Source of the DNA: Pomacea canaliculata
Taxonomy: Eukaryota > Mollusca > Gastropoda > Architaenioglossa > Ampullariidae
DNA length: 64,000 bases
Direction of reading: 5' to 3'
Assembly (NCBI RefSeq): GCF_003073045.1
Contig: NC_037602.1
Coordinates: 10,340,464-10,404,463 of the forward strand
Position 1 is the first letter of the stretch; each line of letters starts with the position of its first letter. A program made the translations under genes and the position numbers. Below, in pieces: positions 23,958 to 38,000 of the stretch. The notes under the pieces are model-generated. The model made no database searches. It was given only the letters and a program-made list of their open reading frames with translations, and was not told the DNA's origin.

Positions 23958-26356
23958 AAAAGACCATTTGTCTCGTCAGAGAAAACCGACCCCTGCCGGG
24001 CATTGTCATCTCTTGATAACATATTTTTCCAGCTGTAACACAAATGGTTTACATTCACGTGTAAATACAAGTAAGATGTCACTAGAAAAGTGTAGAAGGC
24101 GCACTTCTAGTCCTCATTTTATTTTGTTCTCCACAGTGTTAAATTCAAATTAATAAAATCAAAATAGACCTTTACAGTAACTGCCATAAATGCAAGCATT
24201 ACTGAATCAATTCTGCAGGTGCATGATATACAAAAAGTACATTAAATACAAAACTAAAAATCTTAATGATCCAGATATCCAGAACACCAAAAATAAGATA
24301 ATTAAAATACACCCTCCAGAAATAAAATCGAAACAACCAGAAAAAAAACGCAAGCCAAAAACACTTTTAAAATGTAATAAAAGAACAACAGTTACAGCAT
24401 TAGGGGACCGTATAAAAACCTTATGTGTGTTCTGGTAGTGCTGCTACTCAGGTTGAGAAATATTGGAAAAGGTTGTAGATAAAAGCAGTACTCTCCATCA
24501 ACAATTGACGGCGCAGGTCTGCTGCCCACAGCGGAAGGTAGTGTGTGAGAGAGAGTGAGAAAAAAATAGAGTGACTACAGAACGGAGGCAGTCTCCGTAT
24601 AACGGTTTTTCTTACAACGATACACGTAATACGTACCTACTGGAATAAAATACTAATTTAAGCACTGAAATGTTTAAGTAGTATCTTTATTAAAACAAGC
24701 GTTTGTGTTTTAAATAATGTTATAGTACACATTGTTATCTTTCTCCCTCTCACGTTCGTGTGTGTGTTTGCTCGCGTGCAAGCACAACGATTTTGGATAT
24801 AAAGTTATATCGTGGAACAGATGTTCTATACCTAATTTTCATTGTTTTTCTTTGTCTCTTTCGACCAACAGCAGGAGCACGCAATGGTCACAGACTGGTG
24901 ACTAACGTGAAACACGGCATTGAAACGTTATTGTCTGTAACACGCATGTTGACGATAGTTGATAACCCGTTTGAAAAGCCGCCAGATATTGGATGTCCTC
25001 TCTCTTCCCCACTTTTTTTTTATTTTGGTCTCATTCGTTTTTTCTTTATATCTCATACTCCCTCCAATCATTATCTTGTCTTTATTCCTCCGTCCTTTTC
25101 ATCCCTCTTCATGCATTTCTTTCTTCTCTCTGCTTTCATTTTTTTATTTCTCATCCGCTTTCTATCTCCCTCCGTCTGCCTGTTTACCTTCCCTCTCGCC
25201 TCCCTCTTTTTTTTTTCTCATTTTTTTGTTCTTCCTTTCTATGTCCCTCTCTGTACACGAGCGACCTAATCAATGCATACCACAATAGACGGAAATGTAG
25301 TTAGGGAATGGTTCTTCTTTCACGAACTTAGCAGAGCGAGCATCATGAATTCACGTGTGCAGCACGTAGTGTACAGTGCAGTGACGTGACGTTAGTACTG
25401 GTGTGCTCACATATTTAAGTGTGGTCAAAACATATTGCTTGCTGTGATATGGATTATGTCAGAATTATTGTGACCACGTAAAACAGCAATATTATCTTAC
25501 TCTCACTTCTTGTTCTTGTTATTTGGTTGCTCTTTGTGTTTTCTGTATTTGATTTTATTCTTTGTTAGTACTGTTGTTGATTCTTTTACAGCTGATTTGT
25601 TATTAGTTTGTTTTTCTGTCCCTCGTATGCTGTTATTGGTTCGTTCTTGTTAGAGCACGCTCATTATGAGTGTGATTATGCAGTTTACAAATTTTGAATT
25701 TTATTATTATTAATTTTATTTATTTATTTATTTTTAGAAAGTTAGCAAGTAAGCAGTAGCGGTTTGAGGCAGACCGCTGGAACTTAGCCCTGACCCAAAA
25801 TCTTTTACAAAATAATGTCGCCTATGGCTGTCACATCCCCCGTTCTCTCATATGTGTCCCGCAGGTTTGCTCATGTCAACCCGTGACCGTAACTCTAGTC
25901 CTGTCCTCTGACAAAACATGCGAGTATGGTGAGGTTCTTTTTTTCATACTGTGGTGTATGCTTGATTGCTCTGGCAAGTTTTGAATGGAAAACTGCGATG
26001 CAACCAATGCTCCTAAAAAAGGTTTACTGGCCCCAATAAGTGAGAAGTCTACCTGCCGTCACTCCACAAAGATCACAGAGGTTCCGATTGACGCCAGGTG
26101 TCGCACTGATCAGATTTCATTCGGCTTCGAAAAAAGCAAACGGAAAAACAACAATAGTTTATGTGCGTGCTTTCACATCCAGATCATTCCCGCGTGCGAT
26201 ATTTCTAATCGTTCTTATCTTCAACACACAATAAACGATCCGCCAGTGGGTTTTTCAATAACAACCATTATTATGACAATTAATAAAGGAACTAATAATG
26301 CCAGACACCTGCCAAAAATACGTTTCACATGAATTTTTTATATCAACTATTTTTCC
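23958..26356 (+). repeat. Old cluster flank after the decayed exon
   Basis: From about 24,750 the segment resembles the 3' flanks of the other units but is more diverged: a TG-rich stretch near 24,760, ACGTTATTGTCTGTAACACGCATG near 24,930, GCCAGATATTGGATGTCC near 24,982, a 250-bp pyrimidine tract to 25,250, and near 26,050-26,110 the CACTCCACAAAGATCACAG module. No coding exon is recognised. 24,190-24,700 is AT-rich and unassigned. Confidence 0.6.
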
Positions 26357-27118
26357 CTTGAATGGGAGTTCAAGCAATAGTTTTACTGTACTTGTGAAGG
26401 CATCGGTTGCCATGGAAACAATCCAAAATAACTCATTCAACTTTATGAGTAGACTCAAAATTCTGTTTGAAATAGTTTCATAAAAGAAAGCTATACAATT
26501 ACATGAGGGGGAATTTGCAAAATCGACTTAATTTTTAGAAATTTTCTTTTACACAGAGTAAATACAAATACTTAGTGAAGCCATTGATCATTCTAACAAA
26601 ATCTAACCAAGAACAACGTCACACAAAATAAATCTCTTCACCGCAGGCGTTCACTGAATTTTTTTTTTTTTTCTTTTTCAAGAAGGATTGTCATGCAACT
26701 ATGAAACTCCACTTTCACCGACTTCACAAAACGTTCTCTTCTTCTATAATTTTAACACTTTCATCTTACACTACGGAAAGCAAAATAAGAGTATTATTCT
26801 TTTGTTACTCACAAGTGTTTTTCGACCGTCGTCTGTTGCGAGCTTCACACCGACATGGCCGCTACTCTCCGATCTCTGACGTCAAAACCTGTTGACGTCA
26901 TACACACGCATTCAGACATTAATTTGACATCATTCATTTTTTGTTAAGTACCATTTGGTCGCTGTATGTTTGTACGTCTTTTTATGAATAGTTATCACGT
27001 TGTCTGACGTCTGTTATGTAACCTATGTCTAAAGCTAAGTAGTAACGGTATGAGGACGGTACCTACAGCGCTGCATCATGACCTCACTAATTTACATAGC
27101 CCCGCCCCAACATGTTAT
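26357..27118 (+). repeat. Direct copy of the 6763-7462 spacer, upstream of gene D
   Basis: Near-identical to the centre of the inverted repeat, including ATGAGGGGGAATTTGC and the CRE-like sites. It marks the 5' boundary of the B-C and D-F blocks. Confidence 0.8.
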
Positions 27119-27980
27119 GCCCAACAACAAATGCCCACGCCTGACAACCATCACCACTCCTCCTCTTCCCCTCCCCATCCTATGTGTCGCCCTGTTTGTA
27201 CCTGTTGGAGTGCAGTATGAGGTCGTTGAACCTTCATATTGTTGTGATTGTTGAGTGTTGAATGAAAAAAGCGAAGCATAAAGAGCTGCTGATCATGGTT
27301 TACTGGCGACTACCAGGTAAAAAGTCTACCTAGTCCCAGGTGTCGCACTCATCACACGTACTTCGGCTTCAAAAAGAAAAGAAAAGAGAACAAAAACACT
27401 AAAACAATTTAATAGTTTATGTGTGCGATCTCCTACTCTGATAACACAGGCTCACGAAATATTTTACGCGTTTTTTCATTCAACAAACAACAAACAATCT
27501 GCCAGTGGTTTTTAAATATCAATATGTGTGCAACGTCTTCTGACAGGATAGAAGAGGTGAGGCTGGCATGTCTGCCTTTTGCGCTCTGTATTTCTTGCTG
27601 GTTAGCTGGTCACTGAAAATGCCCTCTCAAATGTACAGAGAAACTATAGCATGGTGGCCTAATTACAAGCAAAGGAAAAATGTCCTGCTAATGTCATTCC
27701 ATGAAAATAATATTTTCCCCCACAAAAAAAAGAAAACAAAGCAGGCCATTTTGCGCCCTACCCTTCAGTGATTGGGACCTAGGCGACAACCTAGTTTGCC
27801 TGACGGTACAACCGGTCCTGTTGTCACACACTATAGGACAAAACGTTTTATTAATGATCTGATCAACAGGTCTGATGTGAAACAGCAGAGTGGTGTGTCT
27901 CTTTTATTGTAAAATAATTAATAACTGTGATACGAGACAACAGATGTTATTTTCATTGTCCTCTGTCTTCAGAAAATTGA

Positions 27981-27989
27981 CTATATAAG
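27981..27989 (+). promoter_or_regulatory. TATA box of gene D
   Basis: CTATATAAG 70 bp upstream of the ATG at 28,052 in the short-intron context CTTCAGAAAATTGA, matching gene B. Confidence 0.75.
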
Positions 27990-28051
27990 TACAAGCAGGT
28001 CCATGTCTGTATCTGTATCGTCATCCACTGATTCAGAACCTGACGGCAGCC

Positions 28052-30044
28052 ATGACACTTGTCCTCGCATCCTTGTGTGCGCCTCGCTTCTTCCAGCTTT
28101 GACTGCGGCAGGTAAGTAGAAGGTGCACCCAGGTAGGTGTACTTAGTCACATGGCACTTACGATGCACTTACAAGGACGAATTTCAGTCAGGAAAACTAA
28201 TGTGCACATTTCTCTATGAACATGAGTTGTGATCTTTGGTGTCAAACTGTAGTTTCTCAATTGTTTCTGACAAACAAACAAACAAAAAATCGTAAAGGTA
28301 ACCCCGGTCTGTTTGAGTGATGAAGGGGAAGTGTTAGATACCGCAAGTACTAAAAACGCTTTAAAAGAGTAGGCAAACATTCTCTTTGCTTAAAAACTAC
28401 TAGTGAGGCCAGGTCTCATGACCTATATGTTTCAAAAGATATGGATAAATATTTAGAATTAAAGGCAAGCTTTTCAATTTTACATTTTGTATTTCACGTT
28501 CCTTTGTGTTTCCTCAACTTTAATTTACTGGATTCACTAATTCACAGGTAGAAAAGACAATCATGCTGCTTACCTTTAAAACCTGTTTTTAATGCAGGTA
28601 CCGTTTACACTCGTTGGGGAAGCAAGGGGTGTGCTTCTGCAGGAGCTACGGTGTATTCAGGTAAAGAAACGTTGCACCGATGAAACAAAATAAAAATGTT
28701 TCTTTCTCAAAAACTTTTAACATTGAGAAGTCGTAGTAGTTTGACAAAATGTTTATACAGAAGTTACTTTTCTTGCTACAGAAATTTTCAGCTCAAAGTC
28801 ATGTGTTATAACAATGTTTTATATCATTTTTTAATTTAAAGCAACGCATAATGCTTTTGGTACACGAATTAAATATGATATTGCAACGATACTGGACAGT
28901 ATTACTATGTTTATGAATAGGTAGATAGATGTGAGATTTTCATTGTCAGTAACATAACTTATTAAAGTCATTGGTAAGGTTCTTATCAGGAGCAGTATTT
29001 ACATATCTCAAATAAGATGCTCAGATACGAGCTAATAAGTCAGCAAAAAGTTTTAATAAAATCACTCCAGCCTAGTTTAATTAGTTTTTCATTTAGTTTT
29101 TACCATGTAGGCTGCTGTTTCTTTGTACATCTTTACATGAACAGTTATCATGTCTGAGGTTTTTTGTGTAACTTTGTTTTCATGGTGTATCCATCTCCCT
29201 CGAGGCATTAGACTATAAAGACTGAAGAAAAACAATTGCTCTGATAATTATTATCTTTGTATAGCTATAAACAGACACTTGTGGATGCATTACTGCTCTG
29301 ACAAACGCTAAATGTCTCATAATTCTTGAGAAAGATATACATCACTTTAAATGATTCCTAAAAAATCGTTTACTTCATAAAGAAATAAAGTGTGGGTGCA
29401 AATCATGTTTGCAAATGTTGCCATTTCGCTGCATTGGCTTTTTAACTTGTAACTTCCACGCTCTCCGCAAAGTGTATGTAAAACAATGATCAAATCTTAG
29501 TTTTGATGAACTGTTGCCTACAACACCATAGGAAATAAACTTACGACAATGTCACAGTAACGTGTAAATATTCTGAAATCCAAAAGGTTATATGGGCGGA
29601 AGTTTTTACGCCCATCCCGGATCTGGAGCCAACTACCTGTGTCTACCACCCAATCCCGTTCCCACCAACATATCAAGACCTGCATACGTCTCCTCCGTGT
29701 ACGGCACGGAATACGAAGTGTCGAACAGGCCAGAGAACGACCAGGATGCTCTGTGTGCCGTGTGCTTCGTCACAGACCGTATAGCCAACATCATGGTACC
29801 CGGCACCAACAAGTGTCCGTCTGGGTGGAGCTCCGAGTACACGGGTTTACTCATGAGCGGGTACGACGGACACGGCGGGTCAACGGAGTTCATCTGTGTG
29901 GACAGCAAACTGGAAGGCCGCATCGCCTCCAATGCTAACGAGAACGGCAGGCTGCTGTACGTGGTGGCCAGCATCTGTGGCAGTCTACCCTGTCCTCCTT
30001 ACCAGAACAACAACATCCTGCAATGCGTTGTTTGCACCAAGTGA
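28052..30044 (+). pseudogene. Gene D: collagen C4-like gene with a frameshift in the signal-peptide exon
   Basis: Exons would be 28,052-28,111, 28,598-28,660 and 29,587-30,044. Exons 2 and 3 are intact and encode a full terminal domain nearly identical to gene A (SNRPEND for TNRPEND, MVPG for MIPG), with ten cysteines and the NIS sequon. Exon 1 is 60 bp instead of 61: one base is missing after ATGACACTTGTCCTC, which turns the signal peptide into MTLVLASLCAPRFFQL and a stop. As it stands the gene makes no secreted product from this start. Promoter and splice sites are conserved. A base-calling error in this exon would restore a normal gene, so the pseudogene call rests on one base. Confidence 0.75.
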
Positions 30045-32000
30045 GAGTCCATCGTTCTGTCCCAGGAATCAAAGAAGAAGACTTCTTCAATGCGCTCTCG
30101 TCCGACGTAATAGTATGAAAGATTAATTATAACTTTCACCTGGAAGTTTAAGCCTTTTTTGTAAAGTTAGGGTTTAGAAAAAGCATATAAAATCTTTAGT
30201 ATAAGAAGAATTATTTCAATTGTGCTTGGGGCTATACCGTCGATGTATACCGTCTTTTCTGCAAATATAACATTTTTTCTCACAGATTTGGATTGTTCTC
30301 TATCTGTGTGTGTGTTTTGTTTGTAAACTCAGAGAGGACGAATGTTCGATACTCATTTATCAATCAGGTACACGTCATAGCCATAAACTGGTGACAGACA
30401 GCTATTGCCTGTAGCTTTCATAATGAACGATATTTAATCACCGACTTCAAAAGCCGCCAGATATTAGAGGCTCCAATTTTGTTTCTTCTTTAGTTCGTCC
30501 TTTTTAGTGGAGCCTAAAATGCTGCTGGTTACTGGCCTCCACCAGGTGAAAATTCTACCCACTCTCACTGCACAAAGATCGCAGCGGTTCCGGCTGGTGC
30601 CAGGTGTCACACTTATCACACGCCCTTTGACTTCGTAAACAGAAAACAAGAAAAGACTGGAAAACTTAGTTTAATGTGTGTGTGCCGTCACAACCTCACC
30701 ACTCAGGCTTGAAATATTTCTACGTGTTCTTTTCTTCAACACACAACAAACAAATAGCAAAAATCTTCCCTTAAAATTTTAGAAGCTGTTGCATCTTTCA
30801 ATTCTATTTGAATGATGAGAGTGATGTCCCTTATCCTAAATGGCTAGAGAATATAAGATCTCTTTCCGTCGCTTTTCGTCTGTTCCTGTTAAACTGACTC
30901 AAACTTTTTGTGTAATGTTGATCAGTGCATCTATAAGCGATTTCATATATTCCTGGATTTAATTTTGTGTCTGTGCCACTCTTCATCTTTTCTATATTAT
31001 TTTCAACGAGATTAGAGCAAGAAAAACTATAATTATTGAAAATTATATCACATTATACACATTTTAGTTAGCTTTGTACCTCTGAAGTTCGCGCGTGTGT
31101 GTGTGTGCGTGAGCACGACCATTTTGTATATTCACTGTTTCGTAAAATTAGACAGAAGAACGCGTGTTCGATTCCTAATTTTCGTTGTTATTGTTTGTCT
31201 CTTTTGAACGACAACAAGAATACTCTATGGCCACAGACTGGTGACAGATGTGACAGACGTGACAGATGTGACAAATGGCATGGGAACGCTATTGTCTGTA
31301 ACACGCATGTTGACGACATTTGATCACCCGCCACCAGATATTGGATGTCCTCTCTCTGTCCATTTTCATTCACTTTTTCGCTATATCTCCTATTCCATTC
31401 AATCGTCATCTCGTCTTTCTTCCTCCTTCCTCTTCCCACTCTATATGTATTTCTAGGTCAGCATTATTGTGACACGTAGAATAACAACATGTTTCCTTTA
31501 GTCCTGTCCTGTAGCAGGTAAGTAGTCCACCAGCCTCTTCCTCATCCACCGACACTCTCTACTGCCCCCGCCCCTCTATTGTCTCTATTGCATCCTCTAC
31601 TTCCCTCTGGTTAGCTGGTCACTGACAATTCCCCCTCAAATGTACAAAGAAACTATAGCATGGTGGTCAAATTGCAAGCAGAGGAAAAATGTCCTGCTGA
31701 TGTCATTCCATTAAAATTTATAATTTTTCCCAACATTATTCATCTTAAAAAATAACAGCAGGCAGTTTTTGCACCACCGTCCCCCGTGATTGCGCCCAAT
31801 GCGATCTCCAAGTTTGGGTAACGGTACAACTGGTCCTGTTGTCACACACCATACACAAGGACAAAACCTTTTATTGATGATACGACTGATCACATGTCGG
31901 ATGTGAATCAGCAGACTGATTTTTCTTCACTGGAAAATAATAATTACCCGTGATGCGAAACGACAGATGTTGTTTTCATTGTGCTCTGTCTTTAGACAGT
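30045..32000 (+). repeat. Intergenic flank between genes D and F
   Basis: Counterpart of 10,775-13,250 and of 1430-3231 in reverse. Landmarks: TG microsatellite near 30,306 and 31,096, tandem GTGACAGAT-type repeats at 31,240-31,280, CCAGATATTGGATG near 31,335, a short pyrimidine tract, then the distal promoter of gene F. No coding exon is recognised. Confidence 0.75.
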
Positions 32001-32001
32001 T

Positions 32002-32011
32002 GACTATATAA
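32002..32011 (+). promoter_or_regulatory. TATA box of gene F
   Basis: GACTATATAAG about 72 bp upstream of the ATG at 32,075 in the same long-intron-type context (TTAGACAGTT) as gene C. Confidence 0.75.
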
Positions 32012-32074
32012 GTACAGGCAGGTCCACGTCTGTATCTGTATCGTCATCCACTGATTCAGTACCTGACGGCAGCC

Positions 32075-35000
32075 ATGACACTTGTCCTCAGCATCTTTGT
32101 GTGCGCCTTGCTTCTGCCAGCTTTGACTGCGGCAGGTAAGTAGAAAGTGCACCCAGGTATAAGTGCTTAGTTACACAGCACTTATATGGAAAGCTAATAT
32201 GAGCATTTCTCTATCAACAGAAACTATTATCTAGGGCAGGGGTGGGCAATTATTTTTCCCAAGGGGCCGCATGAGAAATTGGGATGGTTTTAGAGGGCCG
32301 GACTAATATAGTTAACTCAGTTTTACCCAATACTGTATATATAGTATATATACGGGCGGGCGGGCCGGTCAGAGACAGGAGGCGGGCCGGCCTTTGCCCA
32401 GATCTGGTCTATAGAATGCTAGACTGCAAGCAATGATACAAGTTGTGGACTAATCAAGCATTTCTCACAAAAATAGGTTGCAATATTGTGTTATTATTGT
32501 TGTTTGCTCCACTTCTTTGGGGCAATGGCCCTCAAATCTCAAATAACCTATCCACCAATCAATCAATTAATAAATCAATCAATCGATTAAATACAAAACT
32601 AGGCGATACGCATAAAATACTAGAATATCTAGTGAATGTGTAATGTTGCACAGTGCAGTATGTTTGTTGGATACTTGTATTCTGAGAAGCAAACATCACG
32701 TGTTCATATTGTGGTTTCCTTTTTCTCCATGTTGCGTCATTTAAGAAAGCTTTCAGCGCTGAGTTGTTTTTAAGTTAAATCATATTGCTTCACACTTTCC
32801 TGTCAAACAATTTTTTTCTTTAATTTCAAAAAAATGTCGGATATGACAAGGAGAAGAGAATTGCATGTTTGCGCACTCGGTCTAGCGCAAACCAACATTC
32901 AACAAGAAAGATGGGGGAAAAATTCTCGGAAGCTATTAAAATGCAAACGTACCACATTTTTGTGCCTCAAGAACATGCCACTTTGAGATCACTCACAGTT
33001 CTCTATGGTGACAAGGGAGGAGACTGAGTCTGTTTAGAGTTGTCCTCCCCTTGCGCTTTTAACGAATCAATAATTTGGAAAAGACATAATCAAGGGGCGC
33101 TATCCAACAATTCACAAGCTCTTGCTCGCTAATCTGTCTCCACACCCCCCTCTCTTTATCTAACGGTCCAGCTTCACCATGGCTCATTTCGCTTGCAGAC
33201 GTGAGGGATAATTGCGAACATGGTGTCGTCGTCCACTCTTTTGTTGAGAAACACAGAAATACAGCCCGGCGTTTGCATCTGGGGACAGAGCAGGAACATG
33301 ATGTTGGTTTGAACTGAGCCGACGAGCCAGGGGGATGAGGGGAAGCTGAAGCTGGGGACAGCGATGAGGTTCTTGCAAATAATGCCAGAACAAATGAACG
33401 TGAACACTGGGACAGACTGTCACTTCGGGCATAAAGAGTCTCAGAGACAATGTTGCTGGGTGGGAAAATGTGTCTTTTACACAATGGCATTTTTCTCTTT
33501 TCGTTTAATGCGATATTCTACACCAAAATAAACCATAAAGGTAGTTATTGTGCACACCTTGGTGTTCATGCTGCATAATCAGGAAGAAAAGAGCTTAATA
33601 AGCTGTGACTAGGGTTACATAAGCTGTAACTAAAAGGGTGGACAAGTTTTGACAAATGAATTAATTGATGCAGCGTTAAGATTTCATGGGAGTAAGTGAC
33701 TAAGTGAGTAATTCAAATAAAAAGGAGTCCGTGTGTCTGAAAGAGAAATATAGAAACAGTGAGTACAGGAATATGAATTATATGAACCATGCTTAGTAGT
33801 CAAGACAAGAATCCTAGAGACTGTAGATTTAGATTTACACGAGATTTTGTTGTATTCAAAAGTACTGAGCAGTGGGAATAATATAAAATATAAATAATAA
33901 ATAATATAAAAGAAATAAAAGAATGAACACAGAAAGAAAGTTTTATTTGTAAGGTTCTACTTTCAAACTTGTAAAAAAAACTTGGCGAAACAAAGATTCG
34001 TAGGCGCAGGGAAACGATTCAAGGGAAGCAACCTCATTTAAGCGCTGAAGACGTACAGAGTGCTCTCAATATTCGAGTGCGTTGAGATTCCTAAGAGAGG
34101 CCCTACATATTTAAAAGTGTTGACTATCTCGATTACGTCTCCATAGATGTTTATTCCTTGTTACTCTCTGAGGAGCACAGGCCGCAGTCACCATAGATAC
34201 TACTTTCGATTGCATGAGGTTTGTCCCAACATCGAATATCGTTTCTTTTGTCTTTGAGACTTTCAAGTTAAGGAAATGCTTGTTGTCTCAGTGTACAACG
34301 TCAAAAAAGGTCACAATAAAACAATAATGATTCCTGTCATCAAGAAATGGCGTTCATGTACTCATAGAGGCAACACTTATAACACACAACTCACAGATTG
34401 AATTCTCTGAAAGCTGGCCTGAGAGATATCGTAGTGAACGAGAAAAAATGCAGAAGAAATCAACAGGAAAGGAGGGGGAGAAGGAACAACAGACTTAGGG
34501 GAGGAAGTACAACAGCGTCAAGAGAGACGACGGATTTCTTTGTGTGTGAGAGAGAGAAAAAGATTTTTTTTTAACCCATCCATCAATACCGTTTCCACAC
34601 ATACAGAGAGAAATCCAGGGACGCAACTGTGATAATCACTTCTACGTTCACTACTGGGTTGTTTCCCTCTTTCCAGTTCTATTACTGCTGTGGTCATGGC
34701 CGTGTCTAGATGGGTCAGAGACATCAACACAAAAAAATGGAATTGTTTCATGGACGTTACATAAAATTTAACAAAAGAGCTAAGCCACCAATCTGTGTTT
34801 ATTTCTTAGTAATTTGACAATTGCAGCATTTTTGCTTTTGCTCTCAAGCTTTATGGACGCAGCTACAAAATCTTGCCAGCTCCATGAAGGCCAACGATCC
34901 CTTGCCCCATCGGTTAACCCCAGGGAAGGGACAGCGAAAAATGTGCTACGATAGTCAAACCATCATCAATAAAGCCATAAAAAAAACTTCCACAGGCGCG

Positions 35001-38000
35001 TGTAACGTCTGCACATGATGCCAGTGTGCTAAGGGGAAAGAACTCATCAATAAGCTCGAACGACACCATTTGGACGGGGGCAGAGGTCAGGCTTTGGGGA
35101 GACAACTGCTGACGAAGGCCACAGACAGGGTGCAGTGGGGAGTAAACCACGCTCGAGCATTGCGTAGGCTGTCTCGTACATCTCTTTAAACGGTAGAAGA
35201 AAAAAAAAACTGCAATTGAGAGTTACTTAGCTTTTAACGGGAAGCAACTCGTGTACCCTTGCTCACCGAGTTTATTATTTATAGCCTCCCTTTTGTCTCA
35301 TAAAAAAATAATACCAGACATTTCGACCATTTGCCAGCTCGACCACCGGCAGAGGTAGGGGGGAGGTAGGATTGGTGTTTTACGCCATGTCAGCAGCTGA
35401 GGCTTTATTATGGCAAGGCAGCCAGCCTTGTAAACAGATGCCAGGTGCAGAGAAAGAACAGCGTGCCGGAGACGAGAAATGAACTCAGGGCAGCCAACTT
35501 TTACTGTATTGGTGACAGGCGCCATCGGACCGCTCCACCACCGGCAGAGACGTTCACACTAATATGTGAAGTATCTGTAAGGTGACTTCCAAATGAAGAC
35601 TCCATTATTGATCATTAATGTGGCAAATCAATCTTTTGTACATATATTCATTTCTTTTGTGTGCGTGTCGACAGCAAAAAGACGAAGGGAGGGAAATAGA
35701 ATGTTTGTAAATGTGTTGGTGTGCTCAAAATCTACAAAAAAGCAACAAGAAAGTAAATCTAAAAGTAAATCTAAAGTAAATGTACGTGTGAATAAGTTCA
35801 TTCTGTTGTTCAGATACAGGTATTCAAACATTAACACGCTCGAGTTTACTTTATGTTTATACTTGGAAACACTAAGTACGCTTGCCAGGTTCTCAAAGAT
35901 TCCAGTCGTAACGATTTAAATATATAGGTTAATACATTATTCAGTATGTAATAACAGGGCTTATTCCAGAGCCCGATAAAGATTTTTTTCATATCATTTT
36001 CTTATTTATTAGCAATGCTTATAGTGTTGTTTCATGCATGGAAGAATTCTTTTGGTGTAGATAGAAACACACACGAACACCCCACCACACCCCACCCACT
36101 CCACACACACACCCAAGAATACGGGCACGAAATACACACGCGCGCGCGCACACACACACACATATGCACGCACGCACATGCACTCACCCGCGCACTGTAA
36201 AAAGGCTCACTATGGAAATGCAAGAACTTGGCTGCAGTGAAGACGATGGAACTGGGAAACACGCTGTGGCCGCCCATCCTCAAATACGGAGAGAGGAGGA
36301 ATAGCGAGGGACGTGACTGGCGCGAAGAGAGTGATTGGAATAAGATATCTTGACCAGTACGATCCGCTGGGCTGATCCAGGATTATTTCTCTCAGCCTGA
36401 CCCGCGTTGCAATGAAATGAGGCGATGAGCATTCGGAGACCGCGAAGGGCGGGCAGAGGTGGCCTTAGTGACAGTTCGGATCTCTCCACATCGCCTCTGT
36501 CTGCGTGAGCGAAAAAAACGATGTTGGAGAACTTGCTTAGCCTTTGACACAAACATACCATAGGTGAGCTCTGAGGCAGACATTTGTCTCACACACTGTG
36601 AAATGTTACTTTGGAAAAAAAAATTAAATAAACGAAAATATAAGGGAAAATACGAAAGTTTAGGAGATTGATGAGGTTTCAGAAATAAAGTTTAAAAAAA
36701 AAACTACTGGAATGGGAAAGTTCGAGCACAGTAATAGCGATAGACTAACAAGAAATATTGAGGCACGATGGACAACAGCCAAACCTTATAACACGACACA
36801 GGCAGGCTGGAGACAAAGACAAACATTAAAAGCACGAATCATGCAAGAAAAAGACAACAACCAAAATTTAAAACACTACCCAGGAAGGCAAGGGGAGACA
36901 TGTGGGGAGGGAGAGGAGTAGTCTCATAGCCTGACTTGTAGGGGCAATGAGCTGTAAGTGGTTTACTGTGTCCAGGAGTTTGCTGGTGTTAACCTTTTTT
37001 GATAAATCAGGTCTGATGGGCAGTCACTGATAAATCAGGTGTTCATGTCTGGTGGGTAGTCACCCAATTGAAAGGACAGCCAAAGAGGCATTCGCATTTT
37101 TACTAAGTGAAAAGTATCATGAAGTTTTTCTTTCTTGGAGCATATTTTGCTATAATTTTTTTCCCTTCCGTTTCGCTCCTCTTTTTCTAACGTTCTCATC
37201 AGTTTCTTTTTACTGGTGAAAACATGAACAAATTTCTCTTTTTTTCTTATCACTGTCTTTCCTTCCTTGATTCCGAATCTTGTGGCTAGATTTACGTATT
37301 GCAGGACGCATTTTAATAAAATATTTCCTTTTTTACTTCCACCAACTATCTTTCCTCTTGTCTCATTTCATCTCTCCTTTATAGTTTTCTGGCCTGTTTT
37401 ATTTTCTGTAAAAAATCTTTCTTCCTGTCTTCCTTCCGACTATCATTTCTTCCCACCCCTTTGCTTACTAAGCGTTTCAAGCTGATATTGTTTTTCACAT
37501 TTACAAAGCAGAAGACTTTTTAAGTGATGCCCAACCTCCCACCTCTCATCCTGTATTTGCCTCACAAAGACCTGACTCATCCCCCACCTCGCCCAAATGG
37601 GGCGGCATCCTGATAATTAATACATTTCTGACATAAATAGAAAGTATACTGCTAAAGAAAATGGTCTTTTAAAAGAATGGCATATTTTGTGGGTTACCAT
37701 TGTTTTTATTCAGCACACACACGGCAATCTACCTGAAAAGTCGAGGTGTGAGTCCCTATCTGCTCTGTGTACATAGGTCTGACCTACTGACTTGCGCTAC
37801 CACCAGCAGCCAATCACAAAACAACAAACTTCGCTGTGGACACTTGAAATCTTCTGGTGTCCCTAGGGTAACGCAAAGGGACATTGAAAGATGAGTTATT
37901 CGCGCTTGATTGAAGAATCAAGAGACCGTGAAAAAAAGATGTCCTCGATGGACCCTCCCTTCCCTTTAAAGCCCTTATGTTTCACAGTTTCACCTGGAAC

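Noticed and set aside
32237-32414. ATCTAGGG and GTCTATAG as the exact target duplication of the MITE
   Set aside because: Only about five of eight bases agree. ATCTAGGG matches TTCTAGGG at 39,123 better, so the MITE's own insertion site is unclear.
33059-33490. 143-codon minus-strand frame, repeated in reverse at the left edge
   Set aside because: Three frames are open at once in the same place and the left-edge copy has frame-changing differences, so this looks like chance in a stop-poor stretch.
36032-36283. Cysteine/valine-rich frame at the CA microsatellite
   Set aside because: It is a translated dinucleotide repeat.
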